This document shows positions 20,594 to 32,340 of a DNA stretch of 64,000 nt, one piece after another; position 1 is the stretch's first letter; every line of letters starts with the position of its first letter. Source of the stretch: Xanthomonas sp. GPE 39 (lineage in GTDB: Bacteria > Pseudomonadota > Gammaproteobacteria > Xanthomonadales > Xanthomonadaceae); contig NZ_JZHZ01000007.1 in NCBI RefSeq assembly GCF_000963005.1, positions 1,252,118 through 1,316,117 on the forward strand, read 5' to 3'. The notes beneath the pieces were generated by a model, which searched no databases, was not told the DNA's origin, and saw only the letters and a program-made list of their open reading frames with translations. The position numbers and the translations under genes are program-made.

Positions 20594-21127
20594 TCAGCGC
20601 CGCGCCAGCAGCACCAGCAGCGCGCCGGTGCCGCCCTGGGCCGGTGGCGCGGAATGGAACGCCAGCACGTCGTTGCGCTGGCGCAGCAGGCGGTCCACCA
20701 GATTCTTCAACAACGGCGTGCCGCACGATTGCAGCCCCTTGCCATGCACGATGCGCACGCAACCCAATTCGTGCGCGTGCGCCTCGGCCAGGAACTGGCG
20801 TAGCAGCGCCTCGGCTTGTGTGGCGGTAGCGCCGTGCAGGTCCAGCTCGTCCTGTGCCGAGAACTGGCCCTTGCGCAGCCGCTGGAACACCCGCGCCGGT
20901 AGATGTGCGCGGCGATAGCTGGCGATATCGCCGGCTTCCAGCGGCGCACGTTCGCGTAGCAGTGTTTGGAACTCGCTTTGCGCCTGGGCATCATCGCGTT
21001 CGGCCATGCGCGCACGCGGCTTGGGCCGTGGCTTGGGATTGGCTGGTGGCGTCGCGTTGAGCGGCGCCACCGGGCCGATTGCCGCGCGGAACAAGGCGGT
21101 GGGGTCTTCGTCTTCGGGATGCGACAT
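20594..21127 (-). CDS. Smr-domain protein (SmrB/YfcN type)
   Basis: The 177-residue protein has a charged N-terminal half and a C-terminal Smr domain with the two diagnostic motifs [15 protein letters not shown] and [11 protein letters not shown], ending in LLVLLARR. SmrB-type proteins are endonucleases that cleave mRNA at collided ribosomes; other Smr proteins nick DNA. The ATG at 21127 is chosen over a GTG two codons upstream. It is antiparallel to, and lies between, truD and surE, with its stop 12 bases from the truD stop. Confidence 0.88.
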   Translation of the reverse strand: MSHPEDEDPTALFRAAIGPVAPLNATPPANPKPRPKPRARMAERDDAQAQSEFQTLLRERAPLEAGDIASYRRAHLPARVFQRLRKGQFSAQDELDLHGATATQAEALLRQFLAEAHAHELGCVRIVHGKGLQSCGTPLLKNLVDRLLRQRNDVLAFHSAPPAQGGTGALLVLLARR

Positions 21128-21277
21128 GCGCACAGCTTAGAGCGTGTCGTGTGGGTTGAGGGGAAATGGTGCCGTGCGTGGGCGGCTCGTCGAGATGGCA
21201 TGGTGTGCCGCGTCAGCATGTCGGCAGCGACCTGGCACAGTGCATCCGGTATCATGCTTCGGTTTTCGAGGAGCACC

Positions 21278-22057
21278 ATGCGCGTATTAGTCAGCAACGA
21301 CGATGGCGTCGACGCCCCCGGCATCCGTATGCTGGCTGAGCATCTGCGCGGTGCCGGCCATCAGGTGACGGTGGTCGCGCCCGACCGTGATCGCTCCGGT
21401 GCGAGCAACTCGCTGACTCTGGATGTACCGATCCGGATCAAGCGCATCGACCACGACACGTGCAGCGTTGCCGGGACGCCGACCGACTGCGTGCATCTGG
21501 CGCTGACCGGTATGCTCGACTTCGAGCCGGACATGGTGGTCTCCGGGATCAACAACGCGCCCAACCTCGGCGACGATGTGATCTATTCCGGAACGGTGTC
21601 GGCGGCAATGGAAGGCCGCTTCCTGGGCCTGCCTGCGGTGGCGGTGTCGTTAGCCTCGCACAACCACGCTCCGCAGCATTTCCAGAGCGCCGCGCGGGCC
21701 GCCGTCGAGATCGTGGCGCAACTGAAGGCCGATCCGCTGCCGGCGGACACCATTCTCAACGTCAACGTACCCGACCTGCCATGGCAGGACATCAAAGGCT
21801 TCGAAGTCACCCGGCTCGGCAATCGCCACCGCTCCGAAGCCTGCCTGCCGCAATCGGATCCGCGTGGGTGCACCGTGTACTGGATCGGCCTGGCCGGGCG
21901 TGAGCAGGATGCCGGCCCAGGCACCGATTTCCATGCGGTGCGTACCGGCTTCATTTCGATCACCCCGATCCAGGTCGATCTCACCCGCTATCAGGCGCTG
22001 GAAACGCTCGCCAGTTGGGTCGGTGGCCTCAGCGCGGCGTTGGGTCGGTCGGCATGA
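21278..22057 (+). CDS. surE: 5'/3'-nucleotidase (survival protein) SurE
   Basis: The 259-residue phosphatase shows the N-terminal metal site [15 protein letters not shown], then [14 protein letters not shown] with the catalytic Ser/Asn, [10 protein letters not shown] and [22 protein letters not shown]. SurE dephosphorylates nucleoside monophosphates and polyphosphate and helps stationary-phase survival. The start follows a strong ribosome site (gaggag, 21268-21273), and a TATCAT at 21250-21255 is a possible -10. It overlaps pcm by four bases. The protein-repair partner pcm downstream fits the usual surE-pcm operon. Confidence 0.97.
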   Translation: MRVLVSNDDGVDAPGIRMLAEHLRGAGHQVTVVAPDRDRSGASNSLTLDVPIRIKRIDHDTCSVAGTPTDCVHLALTGMLDFEPDMVVSGINNAPNLGDDVIYSGTVSAAMEGRFLGLPAVAVSLASHNHAPQHFQSAARAAVEIVAQLKADPLPADTILNVNVPDLPWQDIKGFEVTRLGNRHRSEACLPQSDPRGCTVYWIGLAGREQDAGPGTDFHAVRTGFISITPIQVDLTRYQALETLASWVGGLSAALGRSA

Positions 22058-22731
22058 CCCCACGGTTGCGCCTGCAATCGGAAGCGATTGGCATCGGTAT
22101 GACCTCGCAGCGCGTGCGCGACCGTTTGGTGACGCGTCTGCGCGAGTCCGGTATCGCCGACGAGCGCGTGCTCAACGCCGTGCGTACCGTGCCTCGGCAT
22201 CTGTTCATCGATGAGGCTCTGGCGTCGCGTGCTTACGAGGACACCGCTCTGCCGATCGGTCACGGGCAGACCATTTCCCAGCCCTGGGTGGTTGCACGGA
22301 TGACCGAGGCCGTACTCGACGTCGCGCCGAAGAAGGTGCTGGAAGTCGGCACCGGCTCCGGCTATCAGGCGGCGATTCTGGCCGCGCTGGGGTTGGAGGT
22401 GCATACGGTCGAGCGCATCGGCGATTTACTGCGGCAGGCGCGCAAGCGCTTTCGCCAGCTCGGGATGAACGTGCGCAGCAAGCATGACGATGGTCGTATC
22501 GGTTGGCCCGAGCATGGTCCCTACGATGCGATTGTGGTCACCGCCGCAGCGCCGGCGCTGGTGGATGCGCTGGTCGAGCAATTGGCTCCGCGTGGCTGCC
22601 TGGTGGCACCTGTGGGCGAGGCATCGGCGCAGTCGCTGGTGCGCCTGCGTCGCGATGCTGACGGCGTCATCGAACACGACGTGCTGGCCCCGGTGACCTT
22701 TGTCCCGTTGCTGTCGGGCATGCTGGATTGA
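22054..22731 (+). CDS. pcm: Protein-L-isoaspartate O-methyltransferase
   Basis: The 225-residue enzyme repairs isoaspartyl residues in aged proteins with S-adenosylmethionine. Visible motifs are [33 protein letters not shown], the SAM loop [17 protein letters not shown], and the late APVTFVPL block. The start ATG overlaps the surE stop (ATGA). A second ATG in frame ([11 protein letters not shown], codon 16) is an alternative start nearer the family's usual beginning. Confidence 0.97.
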   Translation: MTPRLRLQSEAIGIGMTSQRVRDRLVTRLRESGIADERVLNAVRTVPRHLFIDEALASRAYEDTALPIGHGQTISQPWVVARMTEAVLDVAPKKVLEVGTGSGYQAAILAALGLEVHTVERIGDLLRQARKRFRQLGMNVRSKHDDGRIGWPEHGPYDAIVVTAAAPALVDALVEQLAPRGCLVAPVGEASAQSLVRLRRDADGVIEHDVLAPVTFVPLLSGMLD

Positions 22732-22750
22732 ACCACCGGAGCCGCACCGC

Positions 22751-23365
22751 ATGAAGATATTCGGGCCGCTGTACGAGCGTGCCATCCTCTGGTCGCGGCA
22801 TCGTCACGCGCCGATGCTGCTGACCGCGCTGAGTTTCGCCGAAGCCATCGTGTTTCCGGTGTTGCCGGAAGTCATGCTGGCCCCGATGTCGCTGGCGCAG
22901 CCGCGGCGTTCGCTGTGGTTCGCCACGTTGAGCCTGATCGGCTCGATCGCCGGTGCCATGATCGGCTATCTGCTGGGTCACTTCGCCTTCGCCGCAGTAC
23001 AGCCGCTGATCGATTGGCTGGGATGGACGCAGAAAATCGATGCGCAGGTCAGCCACCTGCGCGAGGTGGTCGTCGCCTCGCCCTGGCAGGCATTCTGGTT
23101 GCTGGTCCTGGCTGGCTTTATGCCGATCCCGCTGAAGATATTCACCTGGGCCTCAGGCATTGTTGGAGTGCCGCTGCTACCGTTTCTGGCGAGCATGCTG
23201 GTCGGTCGCGGTAAACGTGTCTATCTGTTGGCAGGCGCGATCCGTCTCGGCGGCCCACGTGCGGAAGCTGCGTTGCGCCGCTGGATCGAGCTGCTGGGCT
23301 GGTGCGCGATGGCGATTCTGGTGCTGTTGGTGCTGTGGATCCTATGGAGAGCGAAATACGGATGA
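22751..23365 (+). CDS. YqaA-family (DedA/VTT superfamily) inner-membrane protein
   Basis: The 204-residue protein has about five hydrophobic segments. The FPVLPEVMLAPMSLAQP region (about residue 37), the GSIAGAMIGYLLGHFAF segment and GFMPIPLKIFTWASGIVGVPLLPF are the YqaA/SNARE-associated (VTT) signatures. DedA-superfamily proteins are thought to flip or scramble lipids and support envelope homeostasis. It sits between pcm and nlpD, and its TGA overlaps the nlpD ATG, as in other Xanthomonadaceae. Exact substrate is unknown. Confidence 0.9.
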   Translation: MKIFGPLYERAILWSRHRHAPMLLTALSFAEAIVFPVLPEVMLAPMSLAQPRRSLWFATLSLIGSIAGAMIGYLLGHFAFAAVQPLIDWLGWTQKIDAQVSHLREVVVASPWQAFWLLVLAGFMPIPLKIFTWASGIVGVPLLPFLASMLVGRGKRVYLLAGAIRLGGPRAEAALRRWIELLGWCAMAILVLLVLWILWRAKYG

Positions 23366-24177
23366 GCATCGATCCGATCATGCGGGGTGGTCTGCGTGGT
23401 GGCGCCCTGGTGCTGCTCGCTTTGGCGCTCGGTGCGTGCAGTAGTGCCACGGTGGTGCGGACTTCCTCTTCTGCCCAGACACCGGTGCGCTCCAGCGTCC
23501 CGACGCCGCGCGTGTCCGCCGCCAAGCCCGGTGTCAGCGCGACCGTGCATCACGGCGACACCCTGTACGCGATCGCCCGCGCCAACAATGTCACCCCGCA
23601 GGATCTGGCCGCCTGGAACCGGTTGTCGCCGCCGTACACGATCTATCCTGGGCAGTCGCTGAAGCTTTATCCACCTGGGACAACGACTGCGGCTCAGCCC
23701 GGTAGTGCGTCGGTGTCGCCGCCGCCGACCGGAGCCACCGTCACCGCCGCAGCCACGGAGGCCCGGCCTGCGAACGCAACCCCAGCGACAACCCCGGCGA
23801 GCAGCGGTTTCGGGTGGCGTTGGCCGGCCGATGGTGCGATCGTCAGCCGTTTCGTCGGTGGCGAGGCGACCAGGCAGGGCGTGGATATCGCTGGCAGCAG
23901 CGGTCAGCCGGTGCGGGCCGCTGCGGACGGCGTGGTGGTGTACTCCGGTGCCGGCCTAGTTGGCTATGGCGAGCTGATCATCGTCAAGCACAACGATCAA
24001 TGGCTGTCGGCCTACGGTCACAACCGCAAGCGTCTGGTCAACGAAGGCCAGAACGTGAAGGCTGGCCAACAGATCGCCGAAATGGGCCACAGCGGCGCGG
24101 CGCGCGACATGCTGCACTTCGAGATTCGCTACAACGGCAAACCGGTGGACCCGCTGCTGTACTTGCCAGCCAAGTAG
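23362..24177 (+). CDS. nlpD: LysM/M23 lipoprotein NlpD (amidase activator)
   Basis: The 271-residue protein has a lipobox LALGAC (Cys26), one LysM domain (about residues 68-112, VHHGDTLYAIARANNVT to YPGQSLKLY), a Pro/Thr/Ala linker, and a C-terminal M23 domain. The M23 zinc-binding His/Asp set is incomplete: the first site reads RQGVDIAG without His, as expected of NlpD/EnvC-type proteins that activate AmiC-type amidases rather than cut peptidoglycan themselves. It acts at the outer membrane/septum. It overlaps the preceding gene by four bases. No rpoS gene follows, unlike in enteric bacteria. Confidence 0.93.
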   Translation: MSIDPIMRGGLRGGALVLLALALGACSSATVVRTSSSAQTPVRSSVPTPRVSAAKPGVSATVHHGDTLYAIARANNVTPQDLAAWNRLSPPYTIYPGQSLKLYPPGTTTAAQPGSASVSPPPTGATVTAAATEARPANATPATTPASSGFGWRWPADGAIVSRFVGGEATRQGVDIAGSSGQPVRAAADGVVVYSGAGLVGYGELIIVKHNDQWLSAYGHNRKRLVNEGQNVKAGQQIAEMGHSGAARDMLHFEIRYNGKPVDPLLYLPAK

Positions 24178-24399
24178 CCGCTGCTGTCCCGCGCTGCCGG
24201 TTCTGAGCCGATTCAAGCCAGATCGGCCGGCTGTGCTCGATCTGTGCAATCCGATGAATCGCAGCACGCTGCGCGCATGGATCAAAACCTATCGTTCCGG
24301 ACCAATGCGTATCGCGCTGGCGGCGAATGCGTCAGCCGCAAAGCGGGATCGCAGAGTAGCGTGGACGCCGCCGCGCGCCGACGGACGGCGTGTTTGCGC

Positions 24400-24774
24400 T
24401 CAGCCTTCGAGCAGAAAGCCGGCGGCCACGCGCCGACCCTCGGCCGCCAGTACGTTGTAGGTGCGGGCGGCGGCGGCGTTGCTCATCGCCTCGATACCGA
24501 TGCCGCGGGTAAGGAACAGCGCCATCACCGCCGCCGAGGGAAATACCTGGTGCTCGCCCGTGCCGAGAATGACCAGGGCCGGGTTCAACGCCAGCAGGGG
24601 TTGCAGATGCCGCGGATCCAACTCGCTCGCCGTTGCCGTCTCCCATTCCTCGACAAGGGTGTCCGGAGCGAGGATGAAGCTGCGGGTCAGCAGGCGTTCG
24701 TTCACCTTGGCCTGACGGCCATCGGCCATGCGCAGGGCGTAGCTGTAATCGGGCAGCTCCTGGGTCAGTTGCAT
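24400..24774 (-). CDS. Mth938-domain protein (DUF498/NDUFAF3-like)
   Basis: The 124-residue protein matches the Mth938-like fold: a short N-terminal beta segment, FILAPDTLVEEW, the PALVILGTGEHQVFPS core, the mid-helix GIGIEAMSNAAAARTYNVLAAEGRRVAAGFLLEG at the end. Bacterial members are small cytoplasmic proteins of unclear role; eukaryotic relatives (NDUFAF3) help assemble respiratory complex I. It starts 18 bases after the yhbY stop, so the two are probably one transcript, divergent from rlmE. Family assignment is good; function is not established. Confidence 0.85.
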   Translation of the reverse strand: MQLTQELPDYSYALRMADGRQAKVNERLLTRSFILAPDTLVEEWETATASELDPRHLQPLLALNPALVILGTGEHQVFPSAAVMALFLTRGIGIEAMSNAAAARTYNVLAAEGRRVAAGFLLEG

Positions 24775-24792
24775 GACGTCACCCTGTTGCGG

Positions 24793-25098
24793 TCAGCCGC
24801 GTGGTAGCACGATCTGGCGGTCTTCCTTGGCCGGACGGTACAAAATGGCAGTGTGGCCGATCCGCTGCACCAGCGCGCTGTGCGACTGTTCGACCAAGCT
24901 GCCGATGGCGCTATCGCGGGTTTCGCGGTCGTCGCCGCCGACTTTCACTTTGACCAGTTCGTGACGTTCCAGCACCTCGTCCAATTCGGCCAGGAACGCC
25001 GTGGTGACGCCCTTGCTGCCGATTTGCAACAGGGGTTTGAGGTCGTGTGCCATGCCGCGCAGGAAGCGGTTCTGGGACGGGGTCAGTCGGATCGACAT
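24793..25098 (-). CDS. yhbY: YhbY-type CRM-domain RNA-binding protein
   Basis: The 101-residue protein is a single CRM domain: LTPSQNRFLRGMAHDLKPLLQIGSKGVTTAFLAELDEVLERHELVKVKV covers the canonical start including the GxxG-like loop IGSKG. YhbY binds pre-50S particles and helps ribosome assembly. The frame is open upstream but homology begins at the ATG at 25098. It is divergent from rlmE, as in E. coli, so two factors for large-subunit maturation share one intergenic control region of 66 bases. Confidence 0.93.
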   Translation of the reverse strand: MSIRLTPSQNRFLRGMAHDLKPLLQIGSKGVTTAFLAELDEVLERHELVKVKVGGDDRETRDSAIGSLVEQSHSALVQRIGHTAILYRPAKEDRQIVLPRG

Positions 25099-25164
25099 GC
25101 AAGTGGTAGCAGGGTTGGCAGGGGCGATCAGGGTATCATGGTCGCCCTTTCCGCCCGCCCGTCC

Positions 25165-25797
25165 ATGGCCACCCGCAGCAAAAGCAGCCAACGCTGGCTA
25201 CGCGAACATTTCGCCGATCCCTTCGTGAAGAAGGCCCAGGCCGAAGGCATGCGTTCGCGCGCCGCCTACAAGCTCGAAGAACTCTTGCAACGCGACAGGC
25301 TGTTGAAGCCGGACATGGTCGTGGTCGATCTTGGCGCAGCCCCCGGTGGCTGGTCGCAGCAGGTGCGCAAATCGATGGGCGAGCGCGGTCGAGTCCTGGC
25401 GCTGGACATCCTGGAGATGCCGCCGCTGGCCGGTGTGGAGTTCCTTCATGGTGACTTCAGGGAAGAAGCCGTGCTATCGCAATTTGAAGCCATGCTGGGC
25501 GAGACGGCGGTGGACCTTGTGTTGTCGGATATGGCCCCAAATAAAAGTGGAATGGATGCGGTGGACCAGCCGCGCATGATGCATCTGGCGGAATTGGCGA
25601 TGGCGTTCGCCGATAGCCACCTCAAGCCGAACGGTGCGTTCTTGATCAAGCTGTTCCAGGGAGTTGGGTTCGACGACTACATTCGCGCGATGCGCCGCCG
25701 CTATGAGAAGGTGACCATCCGCAAGCCGGCCGCCTCGCGCAAGCGCTCGCCGGAGGTCTATGCCCTGGGACAGGGTAAGCGCGACCAAATTAAGTAA
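25165..25797 (+). CDS. rlmE: 23S rRNA (uridine-2'-O)-methyltransferase RlmE
   Basis: The 210-residue enzyme (RrmJ/FtsJ) methylates U2552 in the A-loop of 23S rRNA. The SRAAYKLEEL motif carries the catalytic Lys, VVDLGAAPGGWSQ is the SAM loop, DLVLSDMAPNKSGMD holds the catalytic Asp, and FLIKLFQG the second Lys, so the K-D-K-E set is complete. TATCAT at 25134-25139 is a possible -10. ftsH begins about 60 bases downstream, the conserved rlmE-ftsH pairing. Confidence 0.97.
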   Translation: MATRSKSSQRWLREHFADPFVKKAQAEGMRSRAAYKLEELLQRDRLLKPDMVVVDLGAAPGGWSQQVRKSMGERGRVLALDILEMPPLAGVEFLHGDFREEAVLSQFEAMLGETAVDLVLSDMAPNKSGMDAVDQPRMMHLAELAMAFADSHLKPNGAFLIKLFQGVGFDDYIRAMRRRYEKVTIRKPAASRKRSPEVYALGQGKRDQIK

Positions 25798-25856
25798 ACT
25801 GAACACGCTATGTTACGCATCGAGACAGAGTTGAAGGGGCACCGGAGCCAATGAGG

Positions 25857-27791
<1,935 letters not shown>

Positions 27792-27818
27792 CGTTGCCAG
27801 CGCTCACGTGCGCAGACG

Positions 27819-27845
27819 AGCCAGGGAGCGATCCCTGGCTTTTTT
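27819..27845 (+). terminator. Intrinsic terminator after ftsH
   Basis: AGCCAGGGA (27819-27827) and TCCCTGGCT (27832-27840) form a nine-base-pair stem with loop GCGA, followed directly by a six-base T tract. It ends the rlmE-ftsH unit. Confidence 0.92.
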
Positions 27846-28072
27846 GTCTCCGGCGGAAGTTTGGTCGGGGTGCGCAAACACCATGCTTATCGCGCGACTG
27901 TGGTTCTGCGCGACAATGATGTTTCGCGGTGTGTCCATTGCCATGCTGCGGTCCCGTTCGACGCGGCCGTCAACGGCATGCCGTTGTTGCCCTCGTGTGC
28001 TGTTATCGGCGTAACCGTCGCGGCGCGTAGGCGGCCCTTTCCGGCTGCACAGATGACCAGGAGACTTGTTTG

Positions 28073-28975
28073 ATGTTCGATACCTCGCCTCGCCTGGATT
28101 GCGCTGGCCGCATCCTGATGCTGGACCGCCCACGGATCATGGGCATCGTCAACGTCACCCCCGATTCGTTCTCCGATAGCGGCGCGCATGCGACGGTCGA
28201 AGCGGCGGTTGCGCATGGCCTGCGTCTGGCCGAGGAAGGCGCGGACCTGCTCGATATCGGTGGTGAATCGACCCGGCCTGGCGCCACCCCGGTGCCGGTG
28301 GAGGAAGAACTGCGTCGCGTCATTCCAGTGATCCAGCGCCTGGCCGCGCAGACCTCGCTGCCGCTGAGCGTTGACACCTTCAAGCCGGAGGTGATGCGCG
28401 CGGCGGTGGCGGCCGGTGCCGGCATGATCAATGACGTGCAAGCCTTGCGTGCACCCGGCGCGTTGGATGCGGCGGCGGACTTGCGCGTGCCCGTGATCCT
28501 GATGCACATGCCCGGCGACGCCTACGCGGCAGGCAATACGCCGCACTACGACGACGTGGTCGCTGAGGTGCATCGATTCCTGGTCGAGCGGATTTTCGCT
28601 GCGGAGATGGCTGGGATTGAAAAGCGTTGCTTGCTGATCGATCCAGGCTTCGGCTTCGGCAAGAGCACTGCCGACAATGTGCAGTTGCTCGCGCACTTGC
28701 CGCGTCTGTGCGAGTTGGGCGTTCCGGTGCTGGCGGGTTTGTCGCGCAAGCGCAGTATCGGCGAGTTGACCGGACGCGCGGCGCCGGAACAGCGTGTGGC
28801 CGGCTCGGTCGCCGCGCACCTGTTGGCGGCGCAGCGCGGCGCATTGCTGCTGCGCGTGCACGACGTCACCGCGACCGTGGATGCACTGACGGTCTGGCAG
28901 GCGGTACACGCCGTGCCGTCGCCACGTGTTGCGACCGGGACGGCAACGCCGATCCGCTGGCCGGACGAGGACTGA
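28073..28975 (+). CDS. folP: Dihydropteroate synthase
   Basis: The 300-residue enzyme condenses dihydropterin pyrophosphate with p-aminobenzoate in folate synthesis and is the sulfonamide target. The diagnostic [15 protein letters not shown] and [16 protein letters not shown] blocks are intact, followed by [18 protein letters not shown], and [14 protein letters not shown] good ribosome site (aggaga) precedes the ATG at 28073; a TTG one codon earlier is not needed. miaA starts on the last base of the stop codon. Confidence 0.97.
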   Translation: MFDTSPRLDCAGRILMLDRPRIMGIVNVTPDSFSDSGAHATVEAAVAHGLRLAEEGADLLDIGGESTRPGATPVPVEEELRRVIPVIQRLAAQTSLPLSVDTFKPEVMRAAVAAGAGMINDVQALRAPGALDAAADLRVPVILMHMPGDAYAAGNTPHYDDVVAEVHRFLVERIFAAEMAGIEKRCLLIDPGFGFGKSTADNVQLLAHLPRLCELGVPVLAGLSRKRSIGELTGRAAPEQRVAGSVAAHLLAAQRGALLLRVHDVTATVDALTVWQAVHAVPSPRVATGTATPIRWPDED

Positions 28976-29925
28976 TGCCGGCCGACCAGCGTCCGCGCGC
29001 GATCGCGTTGATGGGCCCGACTGCCTCGGGCAAGACCGCGGTGGCCATCGCCCTGGCCGAGCGCTACGGTGGCGAGATCGTCAGTGTCGATTCGGCCCTG
29101 GTTTACCGAAATCTGGAGATCGGCGCGGCCAAGCCCGACCCCACACAGCGGGCACGGGTGCCGCACCATCTGCTGGACCTGCGCGATCCCTGGCAGACCT
29201 ATTCGGCGGCCGAATTCGCGGTGGATGCGCGTGCCGCACTGCAGGGAATCGTCGCCCGTGGTCGCCTGCCGATCCTTGCCGGCGGGACCGGCCTGTACTT
29301 TCAGGCCCTGCTCGAAGGCCTGGCGCCGATGCCGGCGGCCGATGCGCAATTTCGGGCCGCATTGGCCGCGCGTGCGGGTGCCGAAGGCTGGGCCGCATTA
29401 CATGCGCAATTGCAGCAGGTCGACCCGGTGGCAGCGCAGCGGATCGGCCCCGGCGATGCGCAGCGCATCCAGCGCGCGTTGGAGGTGTACCAACACAGTG
29501 GGCGGCCGATCAGTGACTGGCAGGCCCAGCCCAGGCCACCTCGGTTGCCGCTACGGGTACTCAAATTGGTCTTGGCACCCAGCGAGCGCAGCGTGCTGCA
29601 TCGGCGCATCGAAGCGCGTTTCGACGCGATGCTGGCGCAAGGGTTTCTCGACGAGGTGCGTGCATTGCGCGCTTTGCCCGCCATGGTTGCGCTGGAACAG
29701 CCACTGCAACTGCCAGCGGTGCGTGCGGTCGGCTATCGTCAGGCATGGGAACACCTGGACGGCGAGACCGACGCGGCGACCTTCCGCGCACGCGGTATCG
29801 CCGCCACCCGCCAGCTTGCCAAGCGTCAATTGACGTGGCTACGCGGCGAACTGGACGCGCGCTGGTTCGACCCGGAGGGCGATGCTGGGCGGTTGCAGGC
29901 GGCGCTGGAATCCTTCCTCGCCTGA
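28975..29925 (+). CDS. miaA: tRNA dimethylallyltransferase
   Basis: The 316-residue enzyme adds a dimethylallyl group to A37 of tRNAs reading UNN codons. The P-loop [15 protein letters not shown] and [19 protein letters not shown] (catalytic Asp) are followed by [21 protein letters not shown] and the later [15 protein letters not shown] and [13 protein letters not shown] blocks. It overlaps folP by one base and is followed by hfq and hflX, the conserved miaA-hfq-hflX order. Confidence 0.97.
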   Translation: MPADQRPRAIALMGPTASGKTAVAIALAERYGGEIVSVDSALVYRNLEIGAAKPDPTQRARVPHHLLDLRDPWQTYSAAEFAVDARAALQGIVARGRLPILAGGTGLYFQALLEGLAPMPAADAQFRAALAARAGAEGWAALHAQLQQVDPVAAQRIGPGDAQRIQRALEVYQHSGRPISDWQAQPRPPRLPLRVLKLVLAPSERSVLHRRIEARFDAMLAQGFLDEVRALRALPAMVALEQPLQLPAVRAVGYRQAWEHLDGETDAATFRARGIAATRQLAKRQLTWLRGELDARWFDPEGDAGRLQAALESFLA

Positions 29926-30045
29926 GCCGGATTCCTGTCGCGCTGTGCTTGCGCTCGTGGTTGTGTACCATCAGCGTTCCGGACCACGGCAGGGGAGCTG
30001 CATTGGCGTGCCGGACAATAAAAACTATAAGTTCGGGAGTGAAGC

Positions 30046-30321
30046 ATGTCTAAGGGGCAATCCTTGCAAGATCCTTTTCTCAACGCGCTACGGCGTGAAC
30101 GGGTGCCTGTGTCGGTATATTTGGTCAACGGGATCAAGTTGCAGGGGACGATCGAGTCGTTCGATCAGTTCGTGGTGCTGTTGCGTAACACCGTGAGTCA
30201 GATGGTCTACAAACACGCCATTTCCACCGTGGTGCCGGCGCGCAATGTGCGTGTGGGGCCGGGCGGCGGTTATGTGCAGCAGAATGAAGGTGGCAGTGCG
30301 GGCGATGACGAAGCTGAGTAG
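30046..30321 (+). CDS. hfq: RNA chaperone Hfq
   Basis: The 91-residue protein contains the full Sm core: [42 protein letters not shown] (Sm1) and [15 protein letters not shown] (Sm2, with the YKHA signature). The C-terminal tail is short, glycine-rich and acidic. Hfq pairs small RNAs with mRNAs; in Xanthomonas it influences virulence and stress responses. It starts about 120 bases after miaA behind a gggag ribosome site, and hflX follows closely. Confidence 0.98.
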   Translation: MSKGQSLQDPFLNALRRERVPVSVYLVNGIKLQGTIESFDQFVVLLRNTVSQMVYKHAISTVVPARNVRVGPGGGYVQQNEGGSAGDDEAE

Positions 30322-30347
30322 TGGGTTGCTGATGGCTGGAGTTGCAG

Positions 30348-31673
30348 GTGTTTGATCGGTCGCGTCGCGGCGAACACGCACTGTTGATCCAGCCCTACGC
30401 GGGTGGTCCGTTGCAAGACGACGTGTTGGAAGAGTTCGCCGATCTGGCACGCTCGGCTGGCGCCAGCATCGCGGTGACCGTGACCGCGCGCATCGACAAG
30501 CCCAGCCCGTCCACCCTGATCGGCAGCGGCAAGCTGGAGGAAGTGAAGGCGGCCGCCGATGCCAGCGGCGCCGATCTGATTCTGGTCAATCACGCGCTCA
30601 GCCCGGGCCAAGAGCGTAATCTGGAGAAATACTTGGAGCGGCGCGTGATCGACCGCACCGGGCTGATTCTGGACATCTTCGCCCAGCGCGCACGCAGCCA
30701 CGAAGGCAAACTGCAGGTCGAGCTGGCGCAATTACGGCACATGGCCACGCGCCTGGTGCGTGGATGGACCCACCTGGAGCGTCAGCGCGGTGGTGCGATC
30801 GGCTTGCGCGGTCCTGGCGAAACCCAGTTGGAAACCGACCGACGCCTGCTGCAGAAGCGGGTGGAGCAGTTGCAGAAGCGCCTGGAAAAGGTCGAAGTCC
30901 AGCACACGCAGATGCGTCGCGCGCGGGTACGCAGCGAACTGCCACGGATCGCCGTGGTCGGCTATACCAACGCGGGCAAATCGACCCTGTTCAATGCGCT
31001 GACCGGTGCCGAGGCCTATGCCGCCGATCAGTTGTTCGCGACATTGGACCCGACCGTGCGCCGGATCGCCTTGCCTGGTGGCAATGCAATGCTCGCCGAT
31101 ACCGTCGGCTTCGTGCGCAACCTGCCGCACGAACTGGTCGCCGCGTTCCGCTCCACCCTGTCCGAGGCGCGTGAGGCCGATTTCCTGCTGCATGTCGTCG
31201 ATGCTGCCGATCCATTGCGCGAGGAGCGCATCGCCCAGGTCGACGAGGTGCTGCACGCGGTCGGCGCTGGCGAGCTGCCGCAGTTGCTGGTGTTCAACAA
31301 GATCGATCGTATCGAGGGTGCCGAAGCGCGCCACGATGCACAGGATGGCGTCCCCGACACGGCGCGGCGCGAGCGCGTGTGGATCTCGGCACGCGACGGA
31401 CGTGGCCAGGATCTGCTGCAACAGGTGCTCGGCCAGCGGCTGGGATTGCGTCACGTGCAGGGACGTTTGCGCCTTCCACCGAGCGCTGGGCGCCTGCGTT
31501 CGCAGTTGCACCAGTTGCAAGTGATCCGCAGTGAGCAGAGCGACGAGGATGGCTGGCTGCTGCAGGTGGACATCCCGATCACCGAAGCCGAGCGCCTTGC
31601 CGCAAGCGCTGACGGCGCGCCGATCCGCGCGCTGTTGCCGCCGCGCGAGCAAGAGGAATGGCAGCAGCGCTGA
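30348..31673 (+). CDS. hflX: Ribosome-associated GTPase HflX
   Basis: The 441-residue protein has the N-terminal HflX domain (LIGSGKLEEVKAAADASGADLILVNHALSPGQERNLE), the coiled-coil linker with RGPGETQLETDRR, and the Era-type G domain with GYTNAGKSTLFNAL (G1), DTVGFVRNLPHELVAAFRSTL (G3) and NKIDR (G4). HflX splits stalled ribosomes, notably in heat stress. The start is most likely GTG 30348, which has ggag (30338-30341) at six bases; a TTG at 30342 is in frame too. It is the third gene of the miaA-hfq-hflX group. Confidence 0.95.
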   Translation: MFDRSRRGEHALLIQPYAGGPLQDDVLEEFADLARSAGASIAVTVTARIDKPSPSTLIGSGKLEEVKAAADASGADLILVNHALSPGQERNLEKYLERRVIDRTGLILDIFAQRARSHEGKLQVELAQLRHMATRLVRGWTHLERQRGGAIGLRGPGETQLETDRRLLQKRVEQLQKRLEKVEVQHTQMRRARVRSELPRIAVVGYTNAGKSTLFNALTGAEAYAADQLFATLDPTVRRIALPGGNAMLADTVGFVRNLPHELVAAFRSTLSEAREADFLLHVVDAADPLREERIAQVDEVLHAVGAGELPQLLVFNKIDRIEGAEARHDAQDGVPDTARRERVWISARDGRGQDLLQQVLGQRLGLRHVQGRLRLPPSAGRLRSQLHQLQVIRSEQSDEDGWLLQVDIPITEAERLAASADGAPIRALLPPREQEEWQQR

Positions 31674-31845
31674 GCGCTCTGCTTGGTGCTGAGCTGTCGC
31701 ACGACATTGATCAGGCGAAGCGCTATCGGCGTCGATCTGGCATATGTGTCGCTGTTACAAACGTCCAGGCCATGTGCTGGCGCGTGCGCGCGCGACAGCC
31801 ACGGCGAATTGGGCTACAAAGCGCATTGGTTTTCCGAGTTGTGCC

Positions 31846-32340
31846 ATGAGCCTGCCCACCGATCAAGACCTGCTGCATCTTGCCACCGAGCTGAGTGAAC
31901 GACTGCGTTGCGCACGCGAACGGCTCGTCACCGCCGAGAGTTGCAGCGGTGGCTGGATCGCCAAAGTGATGACCGACGTGGCCGGCTCGTCGGCCTGGTT
32001 CGACTGCGGCATCGTCGCCTACAGCTACGAAGCCAAGCAGGCGTTGCTCGGAGTACGTCCGCAGACGCTGGAGCAGCATGGCGCGGTCAGCCGCGAGACG
32101 GTGATCGAAATGGTGTCTGGCGCGTTGGTCAGTTCCGGGGCCAGCATCGCGGTTGCGGTCACCGGCATCGCCGGACCTAGTGGCGGTTCGGCGGACAAGC
32201 CCGTGGGCAGCGTCTGGCTGGGCTGGAAGCGGCGCGGTGATTATGCCAGTGCACAACTGTTCCACTTCCCCGGTGACCGCGACGCGGTGCGTCGGCAGAC
32301 CGTGGCTGCGGCACTACGCGGTCTGGACGCGCTGCTGTGA
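31846..32340 (+). CDS. pncC: Nicotinamide-nucleotide amidase (CinA C-terminal domain)
   Basis: The 164-residue protein is a stand-alone CinA C-terminal domain. The catalytic region TAESCSGGWIAKVMTDVAGSS, the GIVAYSYEAKQALLGV segment and AVAVTGIAGPSGGSADKPVGSVWLG are diagnostic. It converts NMN to nicotinate mononucleotide in NAD recycling. It lies upstream of lexA-recA, as in many proteobacteria, but 417 bases separate it from lexA, which has its own promoter. Upstream frame extension is not homologous. Confidence 0.94.
   Translation: MSLPTDQDLLHLATELSERLRCARERLVTAESCSGGWIAKVMTDVAGSSAWFDCGIVAYSYEAKQALLGVRPQTLEQHGAVSRETVIEMVSGALVSSGASIAVAVTGIAGPSGGSADKPVGSVWLGWKRRGDYASAQLFHFPGDRDAVRRQTVAAALRGLDALL

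Noticed and set aside
21226..21256. TGGCAC sequence before surE as a sigma-54 promoter
   Set aside because: The -12 element TTGC is missing at the right spacing.
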